Positions 54,073 through 63,917 of a DNA stretch of 64,000 bases are shown piece after piece. Source of the DNA: Frigoriflavimonas asaccharolytica. GTDB taxonomy: Bacteria; Bacteroidota; Bacteroidia; Flavobacteriales; Weeksellaceae. A program made the position numbers and the translations under genes. The notes under the pieces were generated by a model. That model saw nothing but the letters and a program-made list of their open reading frames with translations, was not told where the DNA came from and did no database searches. Numbering within the stretch: position 1 is the first letter of the stretch; every line of letters begins with the position of its first letter. The stretch lies in assembly GCF_013294015.1 (NCBI RefSeq), contig NZ_JABSNO010000007.1, forward strand, positions 103,947-167,946. Direction: 5' to 3'.

Positions 54073-54603
54073 AACCACTCCTCATCTATAACCATCACTA
54101 CTCTTCCTGCTTACGACAATAATAAATTAACCGTCATGGTAAGAGATGTAGCTACAAGTACTTGGGAAACAGTACTCGCAAGTGATACCAATATGGCATC
54201 TTGGAGAACTCAAGTGATAACGCTTAACCCAAGCTATATAAACAAAACCATAGAAGTACGCTTTATTGTTGATAAAAACGTAGCTGGAAATGGGTATTTT
54301 TATGACGATTTGCTATTAGATGAAATAAAGGTAAATTCTTTGGCATTGCTAAGAACTTCCGAAAATAGCAAAGAGCAGAAAGATGTAAAACTTTATCCAA
54401 ATCCCTTCACAGATATTGTAAATGTTTCTGATGCAAAAGCTTTGGTTTCTGTATCCGTTACAGATCTTTCTGGAAGATTGGTGAAAACAATTAATAAACC
54501 AACTTCACAAATAAATTTGGGAGATTTGAAAACTGGTATGTATTTAATTACTTTAAAATAACAAAATGGAACAACGAAAACCGTGAAAGCTCTTAAGAAG
54601 TAA
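54073..54603 (+). pseudogene. Truncated 3' remnant of a T9SS adhesin-like gene with an internal stop
   Basis: This stretch matches the last about 178 codons of the 54876-58343 gene closely, most differences being silent. The match begins abruptly at NHSSS (54073); there is a stop just upstream at 54058 and no start or signal peptide. An ATG at 54136 could begin a 141-residue cytosolic fragment, but that would lack export. TAA at 54559-54561 replaces the Tyr codon of ITLKYQNG, removing the last 14 residues (QNGTTKTVKALKK plus stop), which are still encoded in frame to 54603. Its own terminator survives at 54628. Confidence 0.88.
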
Positions 54604-54627
54604 GCTTTAACAATTAATCTTAAATTC

Positions 54628-54653
54628 AAGCGGCTTTTACAGCCGCTTTTTCG
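54628..54653 (+). terminator. Terminator of the adhesin remnant
   Basis: AAGCGGCT, a 5-base loop, AGCCGCTT and TTT. Its sequence differs from the terminators of the two intact paralogues, so the remnant was once a separate unit. Confidence 0.8.
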
Positions 54654-54875
54654 TTTAAATTTTTAATTCTCACCTAGTGATCTTACAAATAAAGAGATTC
54701 CTAACAACCTTAAAAACCGACAAATAAAATTAATATTACAAATAAATCATCTTTAATTCATTAATTGTAATTATTCATTAAAAAAATCATTGAACATACA
54801 ATAATAATTCAAAAAATACGATATGTAATTAATATTAAATTTACTTATTTTCGTTGAAATTTAAATAAATTACCT

Positions 54876-57800
54876 ATGGAAAAAAATTACTTACAGAAAT
54901 TATTAAGCAGATATCTGCATCTAAATTGGCGCACCACTTTGGTACTAGCTTGCTTTACAATCTTCGGGTTAAATTCCGTAAAAGGACAAGTAAGCAGTTA
55001 TATTTTTACGCAAAACAATAGTTCTTTCACTTCCGTAAGCGGAACGATATTGGCAGCAGCAACTTCTAATAGTGGAGCTACAAGTTTGTACAATGTTTCC
55101 TATCCACTTACGCTACCCTTTGCTTTTAATTTTAATGGTCAATCTTATTCAGATTTAACGGTATCCTCCAATGGATATGTGACTTTTGGAGCTGGTGCTG
55201 CAACCAACAACACTCCAATTTCCTCTGCCGTAACCTATAATGGTGCGATTTCTGCTTGGGGAAGATCCATCAATTCTATTGGTGACGTCCTAGGTAAATC
55301 TGGTAATATAAGTTGGACTGTACAAGGAACTGCACCAAACAGGGTGGCCATAATACAGTGGGAAAATTTTAGACCTATATATTCAACCTCAACCACATCA
55401 GTACATGTTTTTTCTTTTCAAATAAAATTATCAGAAACTACAAATGAAATTTCTACAATATACTCCGCAGGTTCTATATTGGTTGGAACTGGAGCATTTT
55501 CTTCTACAAATGCACAAATAGGATTGCGTGGTGCAAGCAGTGCAGATTTTAATAATAGAACAAACCCATCTACAGTAGCATTTACTAATTCTAACGCAGG
55601 AATTGCTAGTGGTGATGGTCAATCTTTCAACACGCTAGTAGATCCTCCTGGAATGCCTGCAGATGGATTAACATATACTTGGACACCAACTACCTGTATC
55701 CATCCAACTGCATTATTAGTTGATAATATTACAACTACATCTGCTATGGTATCTTGGACTGCTCCAATATCTGCCCCCGCAAATGGATATGATATCTACT
55801 ATAGCACGAGTAGCACCTCGCCAAATACCACAACTTCGCCAACACTTTCTGGTGTTACAGGTATATCTCAAAATTTAACTTCGTTAACTCCTGCTACAGA
55901 GTACTATGTTTGGGTAAGGTCTGCATGCAACAGTATGGAATCTAGCAGTTGGCTAGGTTATTATAAATTCACTACAGCTTGTAATCCAGTTACTTACATG
56001 TATGAAAATTTTGATAGTTATATTACAGGAAGTATCGTCCCAATTTGTTGGGATAGAATTATCAGCGGTACGGGATCACAAACAATTAATTCTGGTACAC
56101 CAAATTCTCCTCCAAACAATTTGTACCAATATAGTTTTACCCCAGATAGACAAACAATAGTTGTCTTGCCAAACTTTAGTAATATTAATGCTGGTACACA
56201 CTGGATAAGATTAAAAGGAAGAGTAACTACAGCTCCAAGAACAATTGAATTTGGATACGTAACAGATCCTACCGATGCAAACTCATTTGTTTTAATTGAA
56301 GCAAAGGATATTACAAATACAACCTATGGCGCGGCAGATTCTGAATACACAATAGAAGTACCTGCTACAGTACCTGCTAATGCAAGATTTGCAATTAAAA
56401 ATCCTGGTACAGTATCTACCACTTTTTATTATGATGATGTTTATTGGGAGCCAAAACCTACTTGTTTAGCTCCTACAACTGTTACCGTAACTAACATTAC
56501 GACTTCAACTTCCACTATTTCGTGGGTAGCATCTACTTCTACACCTGCAAATGGCTATGATGTTTATTACAGCACTATAAATACGGCACCAGTAGCAGCC
56601 AGTGTTCCAAATCATTCTAATGTTATGGGATTATCACAAAATTTATCGGGTTTGGCAGCAGCAACAACTTTTTATGTATGGGTACGTTCCGTATGCAGTA
56701 CTTCAGATCAAAGCAGTTGGACAGCTCTACCAAGTTTTACAACAGAATGTACTCCAGTAGCTACGATGTTTGAAAATTTTGATAGTTATGCAGCCACTAG
56801 CATTGTACCAGATTGTTGGGATAGATTAATTATAGGATCTGGAACACAGACCATAAGTAGTACTGGTGCAAATTCTGGAACTAGAAATTTATACCAATAT
56901 AGTAGTTCTGTTTTAAATCAATCAATCGTAATATTACCACCTTTTAGCAATATAAATGCGGGTACACATTGGTTGAGATTAAAAGCTAGAGTAACCGCAG
57001 CACCAAGAGATATTGAATTTGGATACATTACAGATGTTAATGATGCTAATTCTTTTGTAATAGTAGAAATAAAAAGCATTACCAATACTTCATATGCGGA
57101 TTTAAGCGCAGAATACACATTCGCACTTCCTACTACCGTTCCTGCAAATGCAAGGGTTGCTATCAAAAATGCTGGTGGAAGTTCTACCATAACATTTTAT
57201 TATGATGATGTTTACTGGGAAGTTGCACCTACGTGTTTACCATTGGCAAACATAGCACCTTCTAGTGTAAATACTACAACAGCAGAGGTTTCTTGGACAG
57301 CACCAATACCTGCTGCTGCAAGTGGATATGATGTATATTATAGTACTACAAACAGTGCACCTACTGCTGCTACAGTTTTAAATAGTACAAATTCTGTGAG
57401 TGTTGGCTCCGCTGTTGCGATGGCAAACTTAACGGGACTTACTCCTGCAACTACTTATTATATTTGGGCAAGAGCTAAATGTTCTTCTTCAGATTTTAGT
57501 ACGTACACTTCTGGTGGAAGTTTTACCACTGCATGTATCGCTTTCTCAGCTCCTTTCACAGAATCTTTCAGCTCTGGTACGATACCAAATTGCTGGAGCA
57601 ATACCAGTACAGATGGTTCTGCAGGTGCATTGTGGAAATTTACAGGTGCACCAGGATATGGAGCTACCCCAAATGGAAGTACAGTTGGTACTTATGCTTG
57701 GGTAGACGCTTCTACACCATACACAGGAGGTGTAAATGATGTTACCCTTCAAACTCCTTTAATAAACTTGATGGGAATTACAGATCCAGGAATTCAATTT

Positions 57801-58343
57801 AATTGGTTTAAAAATCACTCCTCATCTACAACCGTCACTACTCTTCCAGCTTATGACAACAATAAATTAACTGTTATGGTAAGAGATGTAGCTACAAGTA
57901 CATGGGAAACAGTATTCGCAAGTGATACCAATATGGCATCTTGGAGAACTCAAGTGATAACTCTTAACCCAAGCTATATAAACAAAACCATAGAAGTACG
58001 CTTCATTGTTGATAAAAATGTAGCTGGAAATGGGTATTTCTATGATGATTTATTATTAGATGAAATAAAGGTAAATTCTTTGGCATTGCTAGGAACTTCC
58101 GAAAATAGCAAAGAGCAGAAAGATGTAAAACTTTATCCAAATCCCTTCACAGATATTGTAAATATTTCTGATGCAAAAGGTTTGGTTTCTGTATCCGTTA
58201 CAGATCTTTCTGGAAGATTGGTGAAAACAATTAATAAACCAACTTCGCAAATTAATTTGGGTGATTTGAGAACGGGTATGTATTTAATTACTTTAAAATA
58301 TCAAAATGGAGAATCTAAATCTATAAAAGCAATTAAAAAATAA
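54876..58343 (+). CDS. Large T9SS-secreted adhesin-like protein with FN3 and jelly-roll modules (paralogue 1)
   Basis: A 1,155-residue surface or secreted protein. The N-terminus has a long signal region (hydrophobic TLVLACFTIFGL, cleavage near residue 38). An N-terminal beta domain (about 40-270; YPLTLPFAFNFNG, SNGYVTFG) is followed by FN3 domain 1 (about 272-370), a jelly-roll/MAM-like module (373-527, YMYENFDS...FYYDDVYWEP), FN3 2 (528-628), a second such module (629-784), FN3 3 (785-884), a cleaved-adhesin/MAM-like module (885-1080, FNWFKNHSS...FYDDLLLDEI) and a T9SS type A sorting domain (1082-1155, VKLYPNPFTD...IKAIKK). Binding partner unknown; no catalytic motif seen. A near copy of its 3' end lies upstream. 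Confidence 0.9.
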   Translation: MEKNYLQKLLSRYLHLNWRTTLVLACFTIFGLNSVKGQVSSYIFTQNNSSFTSVSGTILAAATSNSGATSLYNVSYPLTLPFAFNFNGQSYSDLTVSSNGYVTFGAGAATNNTPISSAVTYNGAISAWGRSINSIGDVLGKSGNISWTVQGTAPNRVAIIQWENFRPIYSTSTTSVHVFSFQIKLSETTNEISTIYSAGSILVGTGAFSSTNAQIGLRGASSADFNNRTNPSTVAFTNSNAGIASGDGQSFNTLVDPPGMPADGLTYTWTPTTCIHPTALLVDNITTTSAMVSWTAPISAPANGYDIYYSTSSTSPNTTTSPTLSGVTGISQNLTSLTPATEYYVWVRSACNSMESSSWLGYYKFTTACNPVTYMYENFDSYITGSIVPICWDRIISGTGSQTINSGTPNSPPNNLYQYSFTPDRQTIVVLPNFSNINAGTHWIRLKGRVTTAPRTIEFGYVTDPTDANSFVLIEAKDITNTTYGAADSEYTIEVPATVPANARFAIKNPGTVSTTFYYDDVYWEPKPTCLAPTTVTVTNITTSTSTISWVASTSTPANGYDVYYSTINTAPVAASVPNHSNVMGLSQNLSGLAAATTFYVWVRSVCSTSDQSSWTALPSFTTECTPVATMFENFDSYAATSIVPDCWDRLIIGSGTQTISSTGANSGTRNLYQYSSSVLNQSIVILPPFSNINAGTHWLRLKARVTAAPRDIEFGYITDVNDANSFVIVEIKSITNTSYADLSAEYTFALPTTVPANARVAIKNAGGSSTITFYYDDVYWEVAPTCLPLANIAPSSVNTTTAEVSWTAPIPAAASGYDVYYSTTNSAPTAATVLNSTNSVSVGSAVAMANLTGLTPATTYYIWARAKCSSSDFSTYTSGGSFTTACIAFSAPFTESFSSGTIPNCWSNTSTDGSAGALWKFTGAPGYGATPNGSTVGTYAWVDASTPYTGGVNDVTLQTPLINLMGITDPGIQFNWFKNHSSSTTVTTLPAYDNNKLTVMVRDVATSTWETVFASDTNMASWRTQVITLNPSYINKTIEVRFIVDKNVAGNGYFYDDLLLDEIKVNSLALLGTSENSKEQKDVKLYPNPFTDIVNISDAKGLVSVSVTDLSGRLVKTINKPTSQINLGDLRTGMYLITLKYQNGESKSIKAIKK

Positions 58344-58366
58344 ATTATTCTTTTATAATTATTGAT

Positions 58367-58397
58367 AACGTCGCAGATTTCTGCGGCGTTTTTTTTA
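58367..58397 (+). terminator. Terminator of adhesin-like paralogue 1
   Basis: AACGTCGCAG, a 4-base loop, CTGCGGCGTT (one G-U pair) and eight T residues. Confidence 0.85.
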
Positions 58398-58507
58398 TGA
58401 TAAATTTAATTTACATATAAATCAACAAAATCAATGTTACTTTAAAAATAAAAGAATGTATATTAAGTTTTTTTAGTTATTTTAGCTTCAAATTAAAACT
58501 TTACTAC

Positions 58508-61500
58508 ATGAAACAAAATTACTTTAAGAATTTGGGGCGCAAATTGCTGCGATTCAATTTTAAAACCTGCTTAGCACTGATAATGCTGACAAGTTTCGGA
58601 CTTGGTTCGCTGAATGCCCAAGTTAGCGGCTATGTGTTTTCACAAGCCAATGGTTCTTACTCTTCTATTGGTGGAACAGTTCTCGGAAATGCAACATCAA
58701 ATAGCACTGTTACTTCCTTGTATTTGACATCATTCCCAGTAACGATGCCCTTCGTTTTCAAATTTAATGGGCAAAGTTATACCAACCTCAACATGTCTTC
58801 GAATGGTTATGTATCTTTCGGGACTGGCTCCGCAACTGGAACATCTCCCATCTCCGCAACTACCACCTACGATGGTGCGATTGCAGCGTGGGGAAGAAGT
58901 ATAAATTCTATTTATGATATTTTGGGGAAATCCGGGAACATGAGTTGGACGGTAGAAGGAACGGCGCCAAACAGAGTTGCTGTTTTTCAATGGGAAAACT
59001 TCAGACCATCCTACACCACTTCTACAAGTCAAGTTTATGTGTTTTCATTTCAAATTCGATTAGCAGAAAGCACCAATGTAATTTCAACGGTCTACTCTTC
59101 GGGAAATTATTTAATTGGAGGAACTACCACATATTCTGGAACGGGAACTCAGATAGGATTGCGTGGTTTCACAAATTCAGATTTTAATAATCGACTCACA
59201 GCGAGCACAGCAGTTTTTGGTAACTCTACACCAGGAACTGCTAATAGCAGTGGGCAATCGTTTAATACAGTTACATCTACACCAGGGATGCCTGCAGATG
59301 GCCTTACCTACATTTGGACACCTCCAACTTGTTTTGGACCTACAGGAATAGCAGTTTCAAATATTACAACAAATTCTGCAGATTTAGCTTGGACAACATC
59401 AAGCTCAACACCTACAAATGGATATGATGTATATTATAGTACTACAAATACAGCTCCTAATGGAACTACAACTCCCAACCACACTTCTGTAATGGGATCA
59501 TCACAAGCTTTATCTGGTTTATCGCCTTCAACCACTTATTATGTGTGGGTAAGATCAGTTTGCAGTGCGTCTGATACCAGTTCTTGGATTGCATTACCAA
59601 ATTTTAATACACTTTGTGCTCCACTAAATTATATGTACGAAAATTTTGATAGTACTATTACAGGTAGTGTAGTTCCAAATTGCTGGGTAAGATTAGCAGG
59701 AACTGGAACTCAAAGCATTACAACAACAAGTCCTGTTTCCGCTCCAAATAACCTTTACCAAAATAGCACGTCAACTACCAATCAAACCATTGTTGTCTTG
59801 CCAGAATTTAGTAATATAAACGCTGGTACGCATTGGTTAAGATTAAAAGCGAGAGTTGGAGTTGCACCAAGAGTTATAGAATTCGGATACGTCACCAATG
59901 CTAATGATGCAAGTACATTTGTACTAATAGAATCGAAAAACATCAATAATATAGTATATACAAGTAATGATTCTGAATATACCATCATCGTACCAAGCAC
60001 AATACCAGCAAACGCTAGATTAGCAATAAAAAATCCAGGAACAACATCCACCGCTTTATACTACGATGATGTGTACTGGGAACCAATACCTAGTTGTATG
60101 CCACCTTCCGCACCTACAGTGAGTAACATTACATCAGCAAGTGCAGATATTGCATGGGTAGCATCTACAACAACTCCTGCAAATGGTTATGAAGTTTATT
60201 ACACTACTACAAGCGTAGCTCCTACAGCTTCTACCACGCCAAACCACACTAATGTGACGGGATTATCACAATCTCTGTCTGGTTTAATTCCAGCAACCGA
60301 ATATTTCGTGTGGATTAGATCTAAATGTAGCTCCTCAGATTCTAGTACTTGGGTTGCAGTACAATCTTTCAATACAGCTTGTTTATCCGTTACAAGCATG
60401 TACGAAAACTTTGATACGACACCAACAGGATCTGTTGTGCCATCTTGTTGGGATAGAATTGTGAGTGGTGCAGGATCTCAAACAATTTCAACAACTTCCC
60501 CTAATTCTTCTCCTAATAATGTTTACGCATTCAGTAGCTCTAGCGCAAATCAAGTAATATTAGTTCTTCCCGTTTTTAGTAATATAAATGCAGGAACTCA
60601 CTGGCTAAGATTAAAAGCAAGAGTGTCTACAGGACCAAGAACCATAGAATTTGGCTATGTCACCAATGTAACAGATGCAAATTCATTTGTATTGCTTACA
60701 ACCAAAACAATGTCTAATATCACTTATTCGAGTATAGATTCGGAATATACCATCATCGTACCGAATACTGTACCAGCAAATGCAAGATTGGCAATAAAAA
60801 ATTCCGGATCCGCATCTACAGCATTATATATTGATGATGTTTATTGGGAAGTAGCTCCTACTTGTTTTCCACCAGATGTTGTAACACCTTCTGGAGCAGG
60901 ATCTACCACAGCTACGATAAGCTGGACAGCTGCTATACCTGTTCCAACAAATGGATACGAAATTTATTATAGCACCAATAATACTCCACCAACCGCTGCT
61001 ACAATTCCAAATGTAACTGGTATTGTTGGCAATTCAACAACTATCTCTGGTTTAAATCCAGTTTCAACGTATTTTGTATGGGTTCGTTCAGCTTGTAGCA
61101 CAATCGACAAAAGCACTTGGAGTAATGTAGCATCGTTTACAACTTCTTGTCAACCACCAGCTCTTTTGACAACTACTGGCGCAACGGTTTGTCCAAATGG
61201 AACAGCCACTTTATCTGCAACTGCAGATCCTGGAGCTACAATACAATGGTATGATGGTGCAGGCACACTTCTATCAACAGGAAATTCTTTCACTTCACCT
61301 GCACTTACTACAACAACTACTTATTTTGCTACAGCTGCAATAGGATCTAACAATCTTCCTGCTGGTAAAGCAAATTATGGTTCTGGACCAACAAGTGGTT
61401 CTGGAACTACGAATTTCGGATTGGTGTTTGATGTTATTTCACCATCAACTCTAACTAGCGTTACTATCTATCCTGTAAGTGCAACCAATACCGCTGGAAC

Positions 61501-62134
61501 CGTAATTATTGATATTATAGATGGCAACGGAAATATTTTGCAATCTAAAACAGAAAATGTAACAGGTTCTCCAGCTGGAACTCCAGTAGCTCATGTTGCT
61601 ACTTTAAATTTCTCCTTACTTCCTGGTACCAATTATAAAATAAGACCAAGAAGTTACACTGGAATTACAGGATTACTTTTTGATCCTTCTGCAACTGCCC
61701 CAAGTGGAAATTATGGCTATCCTTTTGTTCTACCTGGTATTTTAACTATTAACTCTAGTACATTAACAGCCACACCAACAAACACTGCAAGAACTGATCT
61801 TTATTATTATTTCTATGACTGGAAAGTTTCTTCTCAATGTGAATCTGCACAACAAAGTGTAGTTGCAACAGTAGATGCGGCATGCTTATCAACTTCAGAA
61901 GTAACTAAAAATGATGTGAAAATTTATCCAAATCCATTCACAGATGTTATTAATATTTCAGATGTGAGAGGTTTAGCTTCTATTACAGTGAATGATGTTT
62001 CTGGAAGATTGATTAAAACAATTCTAAAACCTAATGAAAAAATATTTTTAGGAGAGTTAAAATCTGGAATGTACCTTCTGACATTGAAATATCAAAATGG
62101 ACAAACTAAAACGATAAAAGCAATTAAAAAGTAA
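58508..62134 (+). CDS. Large T9SS-secreted adhesin-like protein with FN3, jelly-roll and Ig-like modules (paralogue 2)
   Basis: A 1,208-residue paralogue of the preceding gene. The signal region (MKQNYFKNLGRKLLRFN then TCLALIMLTSFGLGS) and the N-terminal domain match paralogue 1. FN3 1 (about 273-373), module 1 (374-527), FN3 2 (528-628), module 2 (629-783) and FN3 3 (784-879) line up almost residue for residue. From about 880 it departs: an Ig-like stretch (ATVCPNGTATLSATADPGAT...QWYDG), then a unique beta domain (about 955-1130, VFDVISPSTLTSVTIYPVS), then the T9SS type A sorting domain (1135-1208, VKIYPNPFTD...IKAIKK). The role may be adhesion or gliding; partner unknown. Confidence 0.9.
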   Translation: MKQNYFKNLGRKLLRFNFKTCLALIMLTSFGLGSLNAQVSGYVFSQANGSYSSIGGTVLGNATSNSTVTSLYLTSFPVTMPFVFKFNGQSYTNLNMSSNGYVSFGTGSATGTSPISATTTYDGAIAAWGRSINSIYDILGKSGNMSWTVEGTAPNRVAVFQWENFRPSYTTSTSQVYVFSFQIRLAESTNVISTVYSSGNYLIGGTTTYSGTGTQIGLRGFTNSDFNNRLTASTAVFGNSTPGTANSSGQSFNTVTSTPGMPADGLTYIWTPPTCFGPTGIAVSNITTNSADLAWTTSSSTPTNGYDVYYSTTNTAPNGTTTPNHTSVMGSSQALSGLSPSTTYYVWVRSVCSASDTSSWIALPNFNTLCAPLNYMYENFDSTITGSVVPNCWVRLAGTGTQSITTTSPVSAPNNLYQNSTSTTNQTIVVLPEFSNINAGTHWLRLKARVGVAPRVIEFGYVTNANDASTFVLIESKNINNIVYTSNDSEYTIIVPSTIPANARLAIKNPGTTSTALYYDDVYWEPIPSCMPPSAPTVSNITSASADIAWVASTTTPANGYEVYYTTTSVAPTASTTPNHTNVTGLSQSLSGLIPATEYFVWIRSKCSSSDSSTWVAVQSFNTACLSVTSMYENFDTTPTGSVVPSCWDRIVSGAGSQTISTTSPNSSPNNVYAFSSSSANQVILVLPVFSNINAGTHWLRLKARVSTGPRTIEFGYVTNVTDANSFVLLTTKTMSNITYSSIDSEYTIIVPNTVPANARLAIKNSGSASTALYIDDVYWEVAPTCFPPDVVTPSGAGSTTATISWTAAIPVPTNGYEIYYSTNNTPPTAATIPNVTGIVGNSTTISGLNPVSTYFVWVRSACSTIDKSTWSNVASFTTSCQPPALLTTTGATVCPNGTATLSATADPGATIQWYDGAGTLLSTGNSFTSPALTTTTTYFATAAIGSNNLPAGKANYGSGPTSGSGTTNFGLVFDVISPSTLTSVTIYPVSATNTAGTVIIDIIDGNGNILQSKTENVTGSPAGTPVAHVATLNFSLLPGTNYKIRPRSYTGITGLLFDPSATAPSGNYGYPFVLPGILTINSSTLTATPTNTARTDLYYYFYDWKVSSQCESAQQSVVATVDAACLSTSEVTKNDVKIYPNPFTDVINISDVRGLASITVNDVSGRLIKTILKPNEKIFLGELKSGMYLLTLKYQNGQTKTIKAIKK

Positions 62135-62157
62135 ATATTTATTTTAAATATGAAATC

Positions 62158-62188
62158 AACGCCGCAAAATTTTGCGGCGTTTTTTTTG
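62158..62188 (+). terminator. Terminator of adhesin-like paralogue 2
   Basis: AACGCCGCAAAA and its perfect complement followed by eight T residues. Confidence 0.88.
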
Positions 62189-62250
62189 TGATAAATTTCA
62201 ATTGTGTAATCTTTCAGAATTAATTAAATTTATACAAAATATTAAAAACT

Positions 62251-63633
62251 ATGAATTTTAGAGTAGAAAAAGATACCATGGGCGATGTACAAGTCCCTGC
62301 AGATAAATTTTGGGGTGCACAAACAGAACGCTCTCGCAACAATTTCAAAATAGGACCAGAAGCATCTATGCCTACAGAAATAATTGAGGCGTTTGCAGTC
62401 TTAAAAAAAGCTGCAGCCTTCGCAAATTGCGAATTGGGTGTTTTGCCAGAAAATAAAAGAGATTTAATTGCTGCTGTTTGTGATGAAATTTTGGAAGGCA
62501 AGTTGGCAGATCAGTTTCCATTAGTTATCTGGCAAACAGGTTCTGGAACGCAATCCAATATGAATTTAAACGAAGTGATATCCAACAAATCTCACGTAAA
62601 TTCTGGCGGAAAACTAGGCGAAAAAGCAGAAGTTCATCCAAATGATGATGTGAATAAATCTCAATCTTCCAACGATACTTATCCAACGGCAATGCACATT
62701 GCAGCCTACAAGAAAGTAGTAGAACACACACTTCCTTCCGTAGAAAAATTGAGAAATACTTTGAATGAAAAAGCCGAAAAATTTCAAAATGTTGTGAAAA
62801 TCGGTCGTACGCATTTGATGGATGCAACACCTTTAACGCTTGGTCAAGAATTTTCTGGTTATGTAGCACAATTGGATTATGCGATGAAGGCAATTTCTAA
62901 TACCTTAGACCATTTGCAAGAATTGGCTTTGGGTGGAACCGCCGTAGGAACTGGCTTGAACGCACCAAAAGGTTATGACGTTTTGGTTGCGAAATATATT
63001 TCAGATTTTACAAACTTACCTTTCATCACTGCTCCAAATAAATTTGAAGCTTTGGCAGCACATGATGCCATCGTAGAATCTCACGGTGCTTTGAAGCAAT
63101 TGGCAGTTTCTCTTTACAAAATTGCCCAAGATATTCGTTTTTTAGCTTCCGGACCAAGAAGTGGATTGGGGGAAATAATGATCCCAGAAAATGAACCAGG
63201 ATCTTCCATCATGCCAGGAAAAGTAAATCCTACACAAAACGAAGCTATGACAATGGTTTGCGCACAAGTTTTAGGTAATGATACTACCATTTCTTTCGCA
63301 GGAACACAAGGAAATTTTGAACTCAATGTTTTCAAACCTGTGATGGCGTATAATTTCTTGCAATCTGCACAACTTTTGGGCGATGCTTGTGTTTCTTTTA
63401 ATGATCATTGCGCTATCGGAATTGAAGCCAACGAAACTAGAATTACTGAATTATTAAATAAATCTTTAATGCTTGTAACCGCATTAAACACACACATCGG
63501 CTACGAAAATGCTGCAAAAATTGCAAAAACCGCTCACAAAAACGGTACAACTTTGAAAGAAGAAGCCGTGAATCTTGGTTTGCTCACGGCAGATCAATTT
63601 GATGAATGGGTGAAAGCTGAGGATATGATTTAA
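62251..63633 (+). CDS. fumC: Class II fumarate hydratase
   Basis: FumC hydrates fumarate to malate in the TCA cycle; the class II enzyme needs no iron-sulphur cluster. The 460 residues carry [13 protein letters not shown] near residue 95, the [20 protein letters not shown] segment (residue about 184 region, His as catalytic acid/base), and the superfamily signature [13 protein letters not shown] near 316. Starts [27 protein letters not shown], as usual for the family, so the ATG at 62251 is right. It is transcribed alone, with a terminator after it. Confidence 0.97.
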   Translation: MNFRVEKDTMGDVQVPADKFWGAQTERSRNNFKIGPEASMPTEIIEAFAVLKKAAAFANCELGVLPENKRDLIAAVCDEILEGKLADQFPLVIWQTGSGTQSNMNLNEVISNKSHVNSGGKLGEKAEVHPNDDVNKSQSSNDTYPTAMHIAAYKKVVEHTLPSVEKLRNTLNEKAEKFQNVVKIGRTHLMDATPLTLGQEFSGYVAQLDYAMKAISNTLDHLQELALGGTAVGTGLNAPKGYDVLVAKYISDFTNLPFITAPNKFEALAAHDAIVESHGALKQLAVSLYKIAQDIRFLASGPRSGLGEIMIPENEPGSSIMPGKVNPTQNEAMTMVCAQVLGNDTTISFAGTQGNFELNVFKPVMAYNFLQSAQLLGDACVSFNDHCAIGIEANETRITELLNKSLMLVTALNTHIGYENAAKIAKTAHKNGTTLKEEAVNLGLLTADQFDEWVKAEDMI

Positions 63634-63673
63634 AAGACTATTAGAAAATAGACTGATAGATAATAGATTTTAA

Positions 63674-63702
63674 AAGCGTGAGAATTTTCTTGCGCTTTTT
63701 TT
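63674..63702 (+). terminator. Terminator of fumC
   Basis: AAGCGTGAGAA, a 2-base gap, TTCTTGCGCTT (two G-U pairs) and a T run; it lies 41 bases past the fumC stop, just before the convergent small gene's stop. Confidence 0.75.
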
Positions 63703-63713
63703 TATTTAAAAAA

Positions 63714-63917
63714 TTATTCTTCAGTTGAATCTCCTTTTTCATTGATAAAATCTTGTTCTTCTTTGGTGAGATTAGACTGTACTTTTTCCTCGCTTATCTT
63801 TAATTCGTTCCAAAAATTTTCATTAATTGAGACAGGTTTTGAAAGTCCAGATTTTGTGGAAGGTTTGAAATTTTTAAAAATTATATCTCTTGCAGATCGA
63901 TATATATAGTCAGCCAT
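63714..63917 (-). CDS. Small hypothetical protein
   Basis: A 67-residue hydrophilic protein with no signal. The first 20 residues are basic (IYRSARDIIFKNFKPSTKSG) and the C-terminal 30 acidic and probably helical (EEKVQSNLTKEEQDFINEKG). The N-terminal form MADYIYRSARDIIFKNF and consistent coding look make it likely real, but no family is recognised. No gene follows to the window end on this strand; 63918-64000 shows nothing more. Confidence 0.5.
   Translation of the reverse strand: MADYIYRSARDIIFKNFKPSTKSGLSKPVSINENFWNELKISEEKVQSNLTKEEQDFINEKGDSTEE

Noticed and set aside
54136..54561. A real 141-residue gene starting at 54136
   Set aside because: It has no signal peptide although it carries a T9SS C-terminus, and its homology extends upstream of the ATG to an abrupt break, so it is a remnant.
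55693..60860. Regular repeats considered as a CRISPR-like array
   Set aside because: They are coding FN3/jelly-roll modules of about 765 bases per unit, in frame, with no short repeat-spacer structure.
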